Positions 25,701 through 34,352 are shown, numbered from the stretch's first letter. The stretch: 64,000 bases of DNA from Quadrisphaera sp. RL12-1S (GCF_014270065.1 NZ_JACNME010000003.1:124001-188000); one strand, 5' to 3'. The notes: generated from the letters alone by a model not told the origin. A program made the numbers and translations.

Positions 25701-25961
25701 ATGTCTGCGCCCACGCTGCCCGAGCAGGGCTCCATCACCATGTACACCACCACGTGGTGCGGCTACTGCAAGATCCTCAAGAAGGGCCTGCAGCGCGAGG
25801 GCATCACCTGGAACGAGGTGAACATCGAGGAGGTCCCGGGCGCCGCCGAGTACGTGCAGAGCGTCAACGGGGGCAACCAGACCGTCCCGACCGTGGTGTT
25901 CCCGGACGGGTCCTCGGCCACCAACCCCTCCCTCGCCGAGGTGAAGGCCAAGCTCTCCTGA
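25701..25961 (+). CDS. mrx1: Mycoredoxin
   Basis: 86 residues with a good ribosome binding site (GAGGAGAG). Glutaredoxin fold: ITMYTTTWCGYCKILKKGL with redox pair CGYC at 20-23, QTVPTVVFPDGS with the cis-Pro, and SLAEVKAKL at the end. CGYC together with WC and the actinobacterial context identify mycoredoxin, which reduces mycothiol mixed disulfides. In mycobacteria it also lies between uvrD2 and nudC. The last bases overlap the next frame as CTGA. Confidence 0.92.
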   Translation: MSAPTLPEQGSITMYTTTWCGYCKILKKGLQREGITWNEVNIEEVPGAAEYVQSVNGGNQTVPTVVFPDGSSATNPSLAEVKAKLS

Positions 25962-26584
25962 GGGTCGAGCCGCTCGACGCCGCCGGGCTCGCTCAGCGGG
26001 CCCTGGCGGCGCTCGAGCGCACTCCCGGCCGCCGGCTCGGTGTGGACGCCGCGGTGCCCTCCGACGCCGAGGCGGTCGCCGGGGCCGTGGTGGCGGCCCT
26101 GGAGTCGCAGGGCCGCCCCGTGCTGCGGGTGGACGCCGAGGACTACCTGCGCCCGCGCTCGCTGCGCCTGGAGCACGGCCCGCACGACCCCGACGCCGGC
26201 TACGAGGGCTGGTACGACGTCTACGCCCTGCTGCGCGAGGTGCTGGACCCCCTGGCCCCCGACGGCGCCGGCACCTGGCTGCCCGCGCTCTGGGACGCCG
26301 AGCGCGACCGCGCCACGCGCCAGGAGCGTCGCGCGGCGCCCCCGGCGGCCGTGCTGGTGCTGACCGGGCCGTTCCTGCTGCGCTGGGAGATGTCCGGGGC
26401 GCTGGACGCCGTGGTCCACCTGCAGACCTCCGAGGCGGCGCAGCGCCGCAGGCTGCCGGCCGGTGACGCGGAGCGCGTGGTCGGGGCGTGGGCGCGTTAC
26501 CTGGAGGAGACCGACCCGGCGGCGCGCGCCGACCTCGTGGTGCGCTGCGAGGACCCCCGCCACCCGGCGCTCGTGCACCCCTGA
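25958..26584 (+). CDS. Uridine kinase-like protein with degenerate P-loop
   Basis: About 208 residues. The frame is open from well upstream, but the only candidate start near the family N-terminus (RVEPLDAAGLAQRAL) is CTG at 25958, overlapping the mycoredoxin stop as CTGA; the first GTG, at 26042, would remove the first beta strand. The P-loop position reads VDAAVPSDAEAVAGAV with no GKS/T, while later blocks (VDAEDYLRPRSLRLEHGPHDPDAGYEGWYD, VLVLTGPFLLRW) fit the actinobacterial uridine kinase-like family. It is therefore doubtful as an ATP-dependent kinase. Confidence 0.7.
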   Translation: MRVEPLDAAGLAQRALAALERTPGRRLGVDAAVPSDAEAVAGAVVAALESQGRPVLRVDAEDYLRPRSLRLEHGPHDPDAGYEGWYDVYALLREVLDPLAPDGAGTWLPALWDAERDRATRQERRAAPPAAVLVLTGPFLLRWEMSGALDAVVHLQTSEAAQRRRLPAGDAERVVGAWARYLEETDPAARADLVVRCEDPRHPALVHP

Positions 26585-26643
26585 CCCCGCACCCCGGAGC
26601 GCGGCCGAGCGCTCCGCTGCGGCTCACAGGGGGCCTGGCGCAG

Positions 26644-27594
26644 TCAGCGCCAGACGCCGCCGGAGTCCTCCAGCGGGCCGCCGTACCACTGCTCGATGAT
26701 CCGCCGGGCGATGGAGACCGGCGGCGGCAGGAGCACCTCGCCCCTCCGCAGGGCGGTGGCGAGCCCCTCGCGGGTGAACCAGCGGGCGTCGGTGATCTCG
26801 ACGTCGTCGGTGAGCACCTCCGTGCTCACCGCGGTGCCGCGGAAGCCGAGCATGAGCGAGGCCGGGAACGGCCACGGCTGGTTGCCGAGGTAGTCGACGT
26901 CGCCGACCTCGATGCCCACCTCCTCGAGCACCTCGCGGCGCACCGCGGCCTCGAGGGACTCCCCGGGCTCGACGAAGCCGGCGAGCGTCGAGTAGCGCTT
27001 GTCGGGCCACAGGTCGTTGTGGCCGAGCAGGAGGCGGTCGTCCGCGTCGACCACGGACATGATCACCGCCGGGTCGGTGCGGGGGAAGTGCTCGCTGCCG
27101 TCCGCCGTGCACCGGCGCACCCAGCCGGCCTGCTCCACCGAGGTCGGGGCGCCGCAGCGCGGGCAGCGGGGGTTGACCGCGTGCCAGCGCAGCACCGCCA
27201 CGGCCTGGGTGAGCAGGCCGGCCTCGAGGGCGTCCAGCTCCACCCCGAGGGTGCGCAGGTCCGCCCAGTCGTCACCGCCCCCGGGGTCGAGGGAGGGGTC
27301 GGCCACCTCCTGCGCCACGTACCAGGTGCCGTCCGGCCCGGTGCCCAGCAGCACGCGCACCCCGTTCGGCGCCGTGGTGGGCACGTGCGACGGGGGCACC
27401 AGCGCCAGCCGCGGGCCGCCGTCGCCGCTGCGGGCCACCGGCGTGCGGCCGTCGTGGACGCGCAGCACCCGGACGGCGTCGTCGGACCAGAGCCGCTCGA
27501 GCAGGCCGTCGTCGCCGCGGCGGGCGCCCTGGCGGTCCGAGGCGGAGCGGGACAGGGACAGGTCGGGCAGGGGTGCGGGGGCCACGGCGACCAC
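26644..27594 (-). CDS. nudC: NAD(+) diphosphatase NudC
   Basis: 316 residues from GTG 27594. A zinc-ribbon half (CPRCGAP...CTADGSEHFPR near 145-172) precedes the Nudix domain, whose box GFVEPGESLEAAVRREVLEEVGIEVG (about 215-240) is intact. The diagnostic SQPWPFPxS block appears as NQPWPFPASLM. The enzyme hydrolyses NADH/NAD and removes NAD caps from RNA. Downstream lies the mrx1 unit; upstream is a divergent kinase-like gene. A weak 6-bp hairpin near 26600-26620 could end the transcript. Confidence 0.93.
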   Translation of the reverse strand: MVAVAPAPLPDLSLSRSASDRQGARRGDDGLLERLWSDDAVRVLRVHDGRTPVARSGDGGPRLALVPPSHVPTTAPNGVRVLLGTGPDGTWYVAQEVADPSLDPGGGDDWADLRTLGVELDALEAGLLTQAVAVLRWHAVNPRCPRCGAPTSVEQAGWVRRCTADGSEHFPRTDPAVIMSVVDADDRLLLGHNDLWPDKRYSTLAGFVEPGESLEAAVRREVLEEVGIEVGDVDYLGNQPWPFPASLMLGFRGTAVSTEVLTDDVEITDARWFTREGLATALRRGEVLLPPPVSIARRIIEQWYGGPLEDSGGVWR

Positions 27595-27657
27595 CGTAGG
27601 CAGCCGCCGTCCCGGACGCGCGAGCGGTCAGGACCCCGCGTGCCTGCGGCGGGGCCC

Positions 27658-27663
27658 TAGCGT
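27658..27663 (+). promoter_or_regulatory. Putative -10 box for leaderless kinase-like gene
   Basis: TAGCGT followed by exactly 6 nt and the GTG at 27670, with no Shine-Dalgarno sequence. Confidence 0.45.
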
Positions 27664-27669
27664 TGTCCC

Positions 27670-28626
27670 GTGCGCCGCGACCCGTACCTCATGGCCGCGC
27701 TCGCCAGCGCCGCGCTCCCGGGTGCTGAGCCGACGCGGGTGCAGCTCCTCGACGACGACGGCGCCGACCTCGACGTCGCGCTGGTCGAGGACGAGAGCGG
27801 CACCCGGCACGTCATCAGCGTCCCGCGCAGCGCTGCCGCCGGCGCCGACCTGGAGCGGGAGGCGGCGGCGCTGGGGCTGCTCGCGCGCCTCGCGGAGCCG
27901 GCGCTGGGGGTGCGGCTGCCCTTCGCGGTCCCCGCGGTGGCGGGGTGGACGCCGCTGCCCGAGGGCGGCCGCGCCGTGGTCACCACGTGGGTGCCCGGTG
28001 ACGAGGTGGACGTGGCGGACCTGCGGCCCGGGACGCTGTCCACCTCGCTGGCCCGTGCGCTGGCGGTGGTGCACGACCTGCCCGCCGCGGCCGTCGACGA
28101 CGCCGGGCTGCCGGTGTGGAGCGCCTCGGAGGTGCGCGGCCGGCGCCTGTCCGAGCTGGACCGCGCGGCCTCCACCGGCAGGGTGCCCGCGCGGCTGCTC
28201 GCCCGCTGGGAGCGGGGACTGGAGGAGGTGCGCTGGTGGCGCTTCTCCCCCGTGGTCGTCCACGGCGACCTGGACGGCACCCGCGTGCTCACCGACGGCC
28301 GCGCGGTCACGGGCGTCACCGGCTGGGGCTCCCTCAGCGTGGGCGATCCGGCCGACGACCTCGGCTGGCTGGCCGCCGCGGCGCCCACGGAGTCCCTCGA
28401 CGCGGTGCTGGCCGAGCACGCCTCCGCCCGCCACGAGCCGCTCGACCCGGCGCTGGCGGCCCGCGCCCGGCTGGCCGGCGAGATGGCGCTGGCCCGCTAC
28501 CTGCTGCACGGCGCGCTGCTGGAGGACCACGACGTGCTCGACGACGCCACCGCCATGCTGGAGGACCTCGACGCCTCCCTCGACGACGGCGACCTGCTCG
28601 GTGACGAGCTGGGCTCCGGGGCATGA
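27670..28626 (+). CDS. Aminoglycoside-phosphotransferase-like protein with degenerate active site
   Basis: 318 residues with the APH/choline kinase-like fold: N-lobe around VQLLDDDGADLDVALVED, hinge VVTTWVPGDEVD and C-lobe HGDLDGTRVLTDGRAVTGVTGWGSLSVGDPADDLGWL near 197-235. The catalytic-loop HGD is present, but the Asn expected five residues later is Arg, and the metal-binding Asp of the IDW block is Gly (VTGW). It may be a pseudokinase or bind ATP differently. Its stop overlaps the next start (ATGA). No resistance function should be assumed. Confidence 0.75.
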   Translation: MRRDPYLMAALASAALPGAEPTRVQLLDDDGADLDVALVEDESGTRHVISVPRSAAAGADLEREAAALGLLARLAEPALGVRLPFAVPAVAGWTPLPEGGRAVVTTWVPGDEVDVADLRPGTLSTSLARALAVVHDLPAAAVDDAGLPVWSASEVRGRRLSELDRAASTGRVPARLLARWERGLEEVRWWRFSPVVVHGDLDGTRVLTDGRAVTGVTGWGSLSVGDPADDLGWLAAAAPTESLDAVLAEHASARHEPLDPALAARARLAGEMALARYLLHGALLEDHDVLDDATAMLEDLDASLDDGDLLGDELGSGA

Positions 28627-29477
28627 GGTTCGCCGCGCTCAACCTCGCGTCCGGCCGCGGCTCCGCGCCGCTGCGGGAGGGCCTGGCGCCGCTGGCGGGC
28701 TGCGACGTGCTCGCGCTGTCCGAGGTCGACGACGCCCAGGACCGCTCCGGCGGCCTCGACCAGGCCGCCGGGGCAGCCGCCGCGGTGGGGCTGCCGCACT
28801 GGCGGATGGCGCCCACGCTCACCGGGACCCCGGGGCTGCAGCGCGACTGGGCGCCGCTGGCAGGGACGCTGCGCGGCCCGGACGACGTGCAGGACGACGA
28901 GCAGGACGACGACGGCGACAGCCCACGCCCGTCGCCGCGGCGGCCGACCTTCGGCGTCGCCCTGCTGGTCAGGCGGCCCGTGACCGCCTGGCACGCCCTC
29001 GACCTCGGCACGGGCCGCGGTCGGCTGCCGCTCGTGGTGCCCGACCCGGTCAGCGGGCGCACGGGCGTGCTGCTGTTCCCCGACGAGCCGCGGGCCGCCG
29101 TGGCAGCGGTGCTCGCCGACGGCACCGTGGTGGCGGCCACGCACCTGTCCTTCGCACCGCCGACGGCGCTGCGGCAGCTTCGGCGGCTCTCGGCGTGGCT
29201 GCGCGGGCTCGCCCCCGCCGGACCCGACGGCGCCACACGCCCGGTGCTGCTCGCCGGCGACCTCAACCTGCCGGCGCCGCTGGTGCGCCTGGCGGCGGGG
29301 GCGCCCACGCTCGTGCGCACCCCGACCTTCCCCGGTGCGGCGCCGCGGGTGCAGCTCGACCACGTCGTGTCCCTCGGCGCCCCCGTCACCGCGACGGGGA
29401 GTGCGCAGCAGCTGGCGGTCGGTGACCACCGCGCGCTCGTCGTCGACGTCTACCCCTCGTCGTCCCAGCCGGTCTGA
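28623..29477 (+). CDS. Endonuclease/exonuclease/phosphatase-family protein
   Basis: 284 residues, translationally coupled to the preceding gene (ATGA). The fold blocks are [12 protein letters not shown] (Asn), [11 protein letters not shown] (metal Glu), [28 protein letters not shown] (Asp-x-Asn) and QLDHVVS...[11 protein letters not shown] (Asp-His pair). This is a Mg-dependent phosphoesterase of DNase I type acting on nucleic acid, inositol phosphate or lipid substrates, not distinguishable here. A low-complexity acidic loop ([16 protein letters not shown]) is inserted near residue 85. Its 3' end overlaps the convergent nitroreductase gene by 28 bp. Confidence 0.85.
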   Translation: MRFAALNLASGRGSAPLREGLAPLAGCDVLALSEVDDAQDRSGGLDQAAGAAAAVGLPHWRMAPTLTGTPGLQRDWAPLAGTLRGPDDVQDDEQDDDGDSPRPSPRRPTFGVALLVRRPVTAWHALDLGTGRGRLPLVVPDPVSGRTGVLLFPDEPRAAVAAVLADGTVVAATHLSFAPPTALRQLRRLSAWLRGLAPAGPDGATRPVLLAGDLNLPAPLVRLAAGAPTLVRTPTFPGAAPRVQLDHVVSLGAPVTATGSAQQLAVGDHRALVVDVYPSSSQPV

Positions 29478-30247
29478 GGGGTCGCGCACGTTTCGCGGTA
29501 GACGTACTGCGAGGGGGCGCGCCGCTCGCTGCTCGACCAGTCGATGGCGGGGCGGCGCTGGTCCGGCGGCACGTGGCCGATGCGGTACACGGCCATGAGG
29601 TCGAGGTCGTCAGGCACCTCCAGCAGCGCCTCGATGCGCTCCCAGGCTCCCGGGACCTCCATGGGGAAGGACACGAACTGGATGCCGAGCCCCAGCTGGG
29701 TCGTGGTCAGCCAGATGTTCTCCACCGCCGCCCCCAGGGAGAACAGCGAGTAGAACGCCGACAGCTCCCCCGGGCGGTGCTCGGCCTTGTCGAGCAGCGC
29801 GGCCAGCAGCAGCGGGGACCCGGCCACCAGCTTGCGGTTCTCCTCGCCGAGCGTCTGCGGCACGCGCAGGGCGTTCATGAGCTTCTGGCCGCGGCGCGTG
29901 AACACCTGGCCTGTGAACGGACGCAGCGGCGCGGGCAGCTTGTCGAAGAGCATGCCGCTGCGCTGCTGCGCCATCTCGGCGGCGCTGAAGCGGAAGTAGC
30001 GCTTGTACCGCTCGAAGAACGTGCCGTTGGACATGGCCGTGGTCATGCTCTCGCCGCTGATCGCGGCGACGCGCTCGATGGTCGACCGGTCCTCGACCAG
30101 CACGAACCGCCACGGCTGGCTGTTCAGCTGGCTCGGCGCGCGCCCGGCCACCTCCACGAGCAGGCGCTGGTGCTCGGGGCTGACGGGGTCGGGCAGGAAC
30201 GGGCCGTTCGTGGTGCGCCGCCGGCGGATGGCGTCGAGCAGCTCCAC
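29450..30247 (-). CDS. Nitroreductase-family flavoprotein
   Basis: 265 residues. N-terminus [22 protein letters not shown] and [18 protein letters not shown] are the FMN-phosphate binding blocks of the nitroreductase family, and [21 protein letters not shown] forms the dimer/flavin region. A 50-residue insertion ([35 protein letters not shown]) is typical of a group of actinobacterial and cyanobacterial members. Physiological substrate unknown. Confidence 0.88.
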   Translation of the reverse strand: MELLDAIRRRRTTNGPFLPDPVSPEHQRLLVEVAGRAPSQLNSQPWRFVLVEDRSTIERVAAISGESMTTAMSNGTFFERYKRYFRFSAAEMAQQRSGMLFDKLPAPLRPFTGQVFTRRGQKLMNALRVPQTLGEENRKLVAGSPLLLAALLDKAEHRPGELSAFYSLFSLGAAVENIWLTTTQLGLGIQFVSFPMEVPGAWERIEALLEVPDDLDLMAVYRIGHVPPDQRRPAIDWSSSERRAPSQYVYRETCATPQTGWDDEG

Positions 30248-30250
30248 GGC

Positions 30251-30634
30251 TCAGGCCCTCCCCGCCCGCGCCCAGGCCGCCGCCGCACCCGCGAGCAGGG
30301 GCGGCGCCAGCGACGCCGCGAGCAGCACGTGCCCCGTCCCGCCCGCGCGGACCCGGGGGACGACGACGAGCGGCAGCAGCGCGGGGGCCAGCAGCGCCGT
30401 CGTCGTCCTGCTGCGGCCCAGGAGCGCGGAGGCGGTCAGCGCGAGCAGCGTCCAGGTGCACGTGGAGACGTAGAGGGCGTGGTGGGGCCAGCGGCTCCCC
30501 CGGCGCCCGCGCCACGCGGCCAGCCCGACGGCGCAGTTCGCGACCCAGCTGGCGGCGGCTGCGCTGGCCAGCGCTGCCGGGACGGCCTGGGCCACCGGGA
30601 CGGCCCGCGGGCCGGTCGCTGTCACGCCGCACAC
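30251..30634 (-). CDS. Small integral membrane protein, unknown
   Basis: 127 residues with about four hydrophobic segments (AAASWVANCAVGLAAW, ALYVSTCTWTLLALTASALL, ALLAPALLPLVVV, VLLAASLAPPLLAGAAAAWA). No conserved family recognised. It ends 3 bp before the nitroreductase start and begins 6 bp after the sigma factor stop, so all are probably on one minus-strand transcript. Confidence 0.55.
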   Translation of the reverse strand: MCGVTATGPRAVPVAQAVPAALASAAAASWVANCAVGLAAWRGRRGSRWPHHALYVSTCTWTLLALTASALLGRSRTTTALLAPALLPLVVVPRVRAGGTGHVLLAASLAPPLLAGAAAAWARAGRA

Positions 30635-30640
30635 GCTAGG

Positions 30641-31228
30641 TCAGCGACCTGGGAGCAGACCCCGCAGCGTGCGCAGCGCCCGCAGGGAGGTGCTGCGGAC
30701 GGTGACCGGCGCGACGTCCAGCAGGGCCGCGATCTCGGAGTCGGGCAGGTCCTCGACGTACCGCAGGACGACGACGGCCCGCTGGCGCGGCGGCAGCTGG
30801 CGCAGCGCCTCCAGCGCCGCACGGCGCTCGTCGAGCAGGAGGACCCGGTGCTCGCCGTCGCCGTCAGCGTGGTGGGACGGCGAGCGCCACAGCGCGTCGG
30901 AGCCGCGCGCGCCCTGGGCCGTGCCGCGGGCGCCCTGGGCCATGACGTGCTCCGCGGAGTGCTCGTGCATCTCGCGGTGGCGCCGCCGCCACGCGCTCGT
31001 GCACGCGTTGACCATGACGCGGCGGGCGTAGAGGTACGGGTCGTCGGCCGCGGCCACGCGCTCCCAGCGCTCGAGCACCGTGGCGAGGACGTCCTGCAGG
31101 AGGTCCTCGGCGTCCTCGCTGGACGCGGTGAGGCCCCGGGCGAGCGCCGCGAGCGCCTGGCCGCGCTGCTGGACGAACACCTCGAAGGCGGCGCGCTCGG
31201 CGGGGTCCGGGCGGCGCCAGCGGCTCAC
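30641..31228 (-). CDS. ECF RNA polymerase sigma factor (SigE-like subgroup)
   Basis: 195 residues. Region 2 reads LTASSEDAEDLLQDVLATVLERWERVAAADDPYLYARRVMVNACTSAWRRR, and region 4 reads ALEALRQLPPRQRAVVVLRYVEDLPDSEIAALLDVAPVTVRSTSLRALRTLR. This matches the actinobacterial ECF group often annotated as SigE-family/SigM-like. Between the regions is a linker with a duplicated AQGARG. The upstream membrane protein overlaps its start by 4 bp (ATGA on the minus strand), implying coupled expression and regulation. Confidence 0.9.
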   Translation of the reverse strand: MSRWRRPDPAERAAFEVFVQQRGQALAALARGLTASSEDAEDLLQDVLATVLERWERVAAADDPYLYARRVMVNACTSAWRRRHREMHEHSAEHVMAQGARGTAQGARGSDALWRSPSHHADGDGEHRVLLLDERRAALEALRQLPPRQRAVVVLRYVEDLPDSEIAALLDVAPVTVRSTSLRALRTLRGLLPGR

Positions 31229-32757
31229 GAGCCGCTCGCGGCGTCGGCCGCCGCGCGGTCGGCGGCAGCGGTGGCGAGGTCGATGACGCGGTGGACGGCC
31301 TGCTCGGCCGACGCGTCGGTGGCGTCACCGGGGACGCTGGCGAGGACGGTGGCGGCGGTGCTGCCGCGGACCACCACGGCGTCGTACCCGTACCGCTGGA
31401 CGCTCGGGGCGTACCCGGTGGTGAGCAGGGCGTCGGGCGTCCCCACGGGTGACAGGCGCAGCGGCACGGGCTCGGCCGCGCCGGTGCCGCGCCCGCACGT
31501 GGTCGCGCTGCGCTCGAAGGCCGTCGCGTAGGCCCGCGCCTCCTCCTCCGTGGCGAAGTCGGACCGGACGACCACGAGCGCCGCGTTCCCCGCCGCCGAC
31601 GGACCGCTGCCCCCCACGCCGAAGTCGACGTGCCCGAGCTCGGGGTCGAGCCACGCCCAGCGCTGCAGCCTGCCGGGCGCTGCGACGCCGGCCAGGGGCG
31701 TGCGCCCGCAGGCGTCGCGCAGCTGGCCGTCGAGCGCGAGCCCCGCGGTGTAGGCGGCGACCGGTCGTGCACCGGGCAGCACCGCGCCGACGTCGGCCGT
31801 GGTGACGGGGCTGCGCGCCAGGTCGAGCGGAGCCTGCGCTCCTGCCCGTCCGTCGGCGCGGGCGGCGGCCGCAGTGGCGAGCTGTGCCACGTCGCTGGCC
31901 AGGAGCTGCTCAGCCGTGGCCTGCTCGCCGCCCTCGGTGAGGTCCACCAGTGCCGAGATGACCGCCACGTGCGCCCCCGCGGCGACGGCCGCTGTGAGCC
32001 TGTACTGGCCGGGGGCGGACGCGGTCGTGGACCCGTACAGGGCGTCGGCGAGCCGCACCTGGAAGACCTGCGGACTGCTCGGCCGTGGTTCCCCCTCCGC
32101 TGGGACGCACGTGCGGGTGCTCGCGTCGAGGGCCCGAACGTAGGCCTTCGCCTGAGCGGGGTCGGCGTACGTGGCCACCCGCGACGTCAGCCACGGCGCG
32201 ACGCGGTCCGTCGAGCCCTGGTCGGCCGAGGCGCCGGGGGTCTGGAGCGACCAGGTCCCCCTGGCCTCGGCCTCAGGAGCCACCACGTCCAGGTCGGCGG
32301 TGCCGCAGGCGTCCGGCTCCGTCACCCAGCCCGGCCGCCCTCGGAACTGGACCTGCGCCCGCGCCCCCGGGAGCACCCACTGGACCTCGGCCGTGGACAG
32401 GCGTCCCGCGGCCTCCGCGGCAGCGGTCATCGCCGGGTCCGCGGGCTGCAGATCTGCCGCCGACGGCGCTGGCGTCGGCGGGCGGCTCGCTGCCACGGGC
32501 GCGGCCCGCTCCGCCGCCACCAGCGACGGCACCACCGCGACGCCCGCGGCGACGGCGACCGCGACCGCCAGCACCGCGGCCGGGGCGACCACCAGTCGTC
32601 GACGACGACGACGCGCGGCGCGGCCGGCAGCCCGCTCCGCGACCGCGCTCAGGTGCTCGGACGACCACGCGCCGTCGTCGTCCTCCACCGCGCGCCGCAC
32701 GGCCAGGGCGAGGGCGCTCTCGCCGTCGTCGGCGTCGCCGCGCAGGTGGCTGCTCAT
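31225..32757 (-). CDS. Membrane protein with duplicated sensor-like extracytoplasmic domain, coupled to ECF sigma factor
   Basis: 510 residues. A cytosolic N-terminus of about 50 residues ([20 protein letters not shown]) is followed by one membrane segment (LVVAPAAVLAVAVAVAAGVAVVP) and a large exported part. The exported part holds two homologous modules (about 120-290 and 310-490), each starting VQWVLPGARAQVQF / VGAVLPGARPVAAY and each with a C...TTC or C...RTC cysteine pair, reminiscent of PknH-type sensor domains. By position it may act as anti-sigma factor, although no zinc-binding anti-sigma motif is visible. Confidence 0.75.
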   Translation of the reverse strand: MSSHLRGDADDGESALALAVRRAVEDDDGAWSSEHLSAVAERAAGRAARRRRRRLVVAPAAVLAVAVAVAAGVAVVPSLVAAERAAPVAASRPPTPAPSAADLQPADPAMTAAAEAAGRLSTAEVQWVLPGARAQVQFRGRPGWVTEPDACGTADLDVVAPEAEARGTWSLQTPGASADQGSTDRVAPWLTSRVATYADPAQAKAYVRALDASTRTCVPAEGEPRPSSPQVFQVRLADALYGSTTASAPGQYRLTAAVAAGAHVAVISALVDLTEGGEQATAEQLLASDVAQLATAAAARADGRAGAQAPLDLARSPVTTADVGAVLPGARPVAAYTAGLALDGQLRDACGRTPLAGVAAPGRLQRWAWLDPELGHVDFGVGGSGPSAAGNAALVVVRSDFATEEEARAYATAFERSATTCGRGTGAAEPVPLRLSPVGTPDALLTTGYAPSVQRYGYDAVVVRGSTAATVLASVPGDATDASAEQAVHRVIDLATAAADRAAADAASGS

Positions 32758-32819
32758 GCTGGGTAGACGCGGACAGGGCGCGCAGCGTTGCTCCGGGTCC
32801 GAGGTCGGTCAGACGGCGG

Positions 32820-32957
32820 TCAGCGGTCGTCGCTGCTGCGGCGGCGGTTGAGCAGGGCCACGACGAGAACGGCCACGACCCCCACGGCGGCGAGCAGCGC
32901 GAGGAGCAGGACGAACCCGAGCGGGGTGAGCACCAGGCCCCAGGGGATCGCCACCAC
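32820..32957 (-). CDS. Small single-span membrane protein
   Basis: 45 residues from GTG 32957: a hydrophobic helix (GLVLTPLGFVLLLALLAAVGVVAVLVVALL) followed by a basic NRRRSSDDR tail. No recognised family. It lies after the long hairpin that follows the VOC gene. A second GTG is adjacent at 32954. Called mainly because of the clear membrane-protein pattern; could be spurious. Confidence 0.4.
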   Translation of the reverse strand: MVAIPWGLVLTPLGFVLLLALLAAVGVVAVLVVALLNRRRSSDDR

Positions 32958-32971
32958 CGGACCGTACCGCC

Positions 32972-33042
32972 GCGGGGTGTGCGTGTCCGCCGCCCGGAGC
33001 CCTGTCCGACAGGGCTCCGGGCGCCGGACACGCACACCCCGC
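32972..33042. terminator. 35-bp-stem near-perfect palindrome after the VOC gene
   Basis: Each arm is 35 nt (left begins GCGGGGTGTGCGTGTCCG) with a single mismatch and a 1-nt centre, so in RNA a few central pairs would open to form the loop. It starts 7 bp beyond the VOC stop on the minus strand and probably terminates it. In DNA it could extrude as a cruciform. Confidence 0.75.
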
Positions 33043-33048
33043 CGCTCG

Positions 33049-33759
33049 TCAGGAGGGCGGCACCGGGACACGGGGACGGAGCTCCAGCGACGTGGACCCG
33101 AGCTGGAGCTCGACCGGGCCGTGTGTCGTGCGGTCGGTCGTGGCCACGACCGTGCGCGGGCTGGCGGTGGCGCACAGGTCCGCCGTCGGGAACCAGGTGC
33201 GGCCCTCGGCGGCGAGGACGAGCAGGCCGTCGTCGTCGCCGACCGCGGCGAACGTGTCGCCGACGCCGTCGCCGAACACCTCCAGCCCCGCGGCCGCCTG
33301 CAGCAGGCGGGCGGCCGCGGGGACGTCGGGGACGGCCACGCCGACCTCGCTGACGCACAGCAGGTGCTGGGGCCCGAACTGGTCACCCCCGAGGCGTGCG
33401 GGCACGCGCCGCCGCGTGATGAGCTCGAGGACGCAGCGGCTGGGTCCGAGGAAGTACAGCGACCGGCTGTCCCAGCTGGGGGCGCCCTCGAACTCGTCAC
33501 GACCGTCCAGGGCGAGCAGGTCGAGGCGCTGCCCCAGCCAGCGCTTCGCCTCGTCGAAGCCGTCGGCCGGCACGGTGATGGCCAGGTGGTCGACGGCGCC
33601 CGAGGAGGGGACCTGCTCCACCAGCCGCAGCTCGGTGCTGCCGACGGCCACCACGAGCGCGTCCCCACCAGGGCGGGTGGGGAGGCCGAGCGTGCTGCCG
33701 TAGAAGCGCTCGGCTGCGGCCAGGTCGTCGACGGGGAGGGTCACTTCCGTGATCTTCAT
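33049..33759 (-). CDS. Two-domain VOC (glyoxalase-fold) protein
   Basis: 236 residues from ATG 33759, where homology begins (MKITEVTLPVDDLAAAERFYGSTLGLP). A second VOC-type half starts near residue 120 (LLCVSEVGVAVPDVPAAARLLQAAAGLEVFG). Paired beta-alpha-beta-beta-beta modules form a metal site in dioxygenases, glyoxalases and resistance proteins of this superfamily; the specific reaction is unknown. Upstream frame extension to 33801 is possible but unconserved. Confidence 0.82.
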   Translation of the reverse strand: MKITEVTLPVDDLAAAERFYGSTLGLPTRPGGDALVVAVGSTELRLVEQVPSSGAVDHLAITVPADGFDEAKRWLGQRLDLLALDGRDEFEGAPSWDSRSLYFLGPSRCVLELITRRRVPARLGGDQFGPQHLLCVSEVGVAVPDVPAAARLLQAAAGLEVFGDGVGDTFAAVGDDDGLLVLAAEGRTWFPTADLCATASPRTVVATTDRTTHGPVELQLGSTSLELRPRVPVPPS

Positions 33760-33855
33760 GTGCCCCAGTGGAGTACCTGCAGCGCGCTTGAGGTGCGACA
33801 CCCCGGGACGGCGCGTTGCCAGGAGCGACGCAGAGCACAGCCGTGGACTCCACAG

Positions 33856-34269
33856 TCATGGCAGCACGGCGACGGCTTCGACCTCCACCAGCTGGTCGGG
33901 CCAGCCGAGCACGCTCACGCCGAGCAGGGTGCTGGGCGCGTCGTGGTCCCCGAAGGCGCGCGCCACCACCTCCCACACCTGCGCGAGCACCTCGCGGCGG
34001 TCGGAAGCGACGTAGACGGTGGTCTTGAGGACGTCGGTGAGGTCGGCGCCGGCCTCGCGAAGCACCGTGCGGAGGTTGGCGAGCACCTGCTCCGCCTGCG
34101 CGACGTGGTCGCCCGGCGCCACCACCCGGCACTCGTCGTCGAGAGGGCACGCGCCTGCGGTGAACAGGAGGCGCCCGGGTCGGTCGGTGGCGGCGGCGTA
34201 GGCGTACGGCACGGTGTCAGCGAGCGTCGCGCTGCGCAGCAGCCGGACCCGTCCGGTGTGGGGGCTCAC
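33856..34269 (-). CDS. RidA-family (YjgF/YER057c) protein
   Basis: 137 residues from GTG 34269. Core motifs: PYAYAAATDRPGRLLFTAGACPLDDE, AEQVLANLRTVLREAGADLTDVLKTTVYVASDR and STLLGVSVLGWPDQLVEVEAVAVLP. The Arg that stabilises the iminoacid carboxylate in true RidA (usually in a PxR-S/T context) is not in its usual position; the end reads APSTLLGVSVLGWP, so it may be another Rid subfamily. It would deaminate or bind reactive enamine/imine intermediates. Confidence 0.82.
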   Translation of the reverse strand: MSPHTGRVRLLRSATLADTVPYAYAAATDRPGRLLFTAGACPLDDECRVVAPGDHVAQAEQVLANLRTVLREAGADLTDVLKTTVYVASDRREVLAQVWEVVARAFGDHDAPSTLLGVSVLGWPDQLVEVEAVAVLP

Positions 34270-34352
34270 TCCCGCACTCTCGCAGCGGCCCTGCGGAGAG
34301 CGCCACAGCCTCCCGACGCTGCTGCCCGGTGCCGAGGGCACCGGTGGTCACA

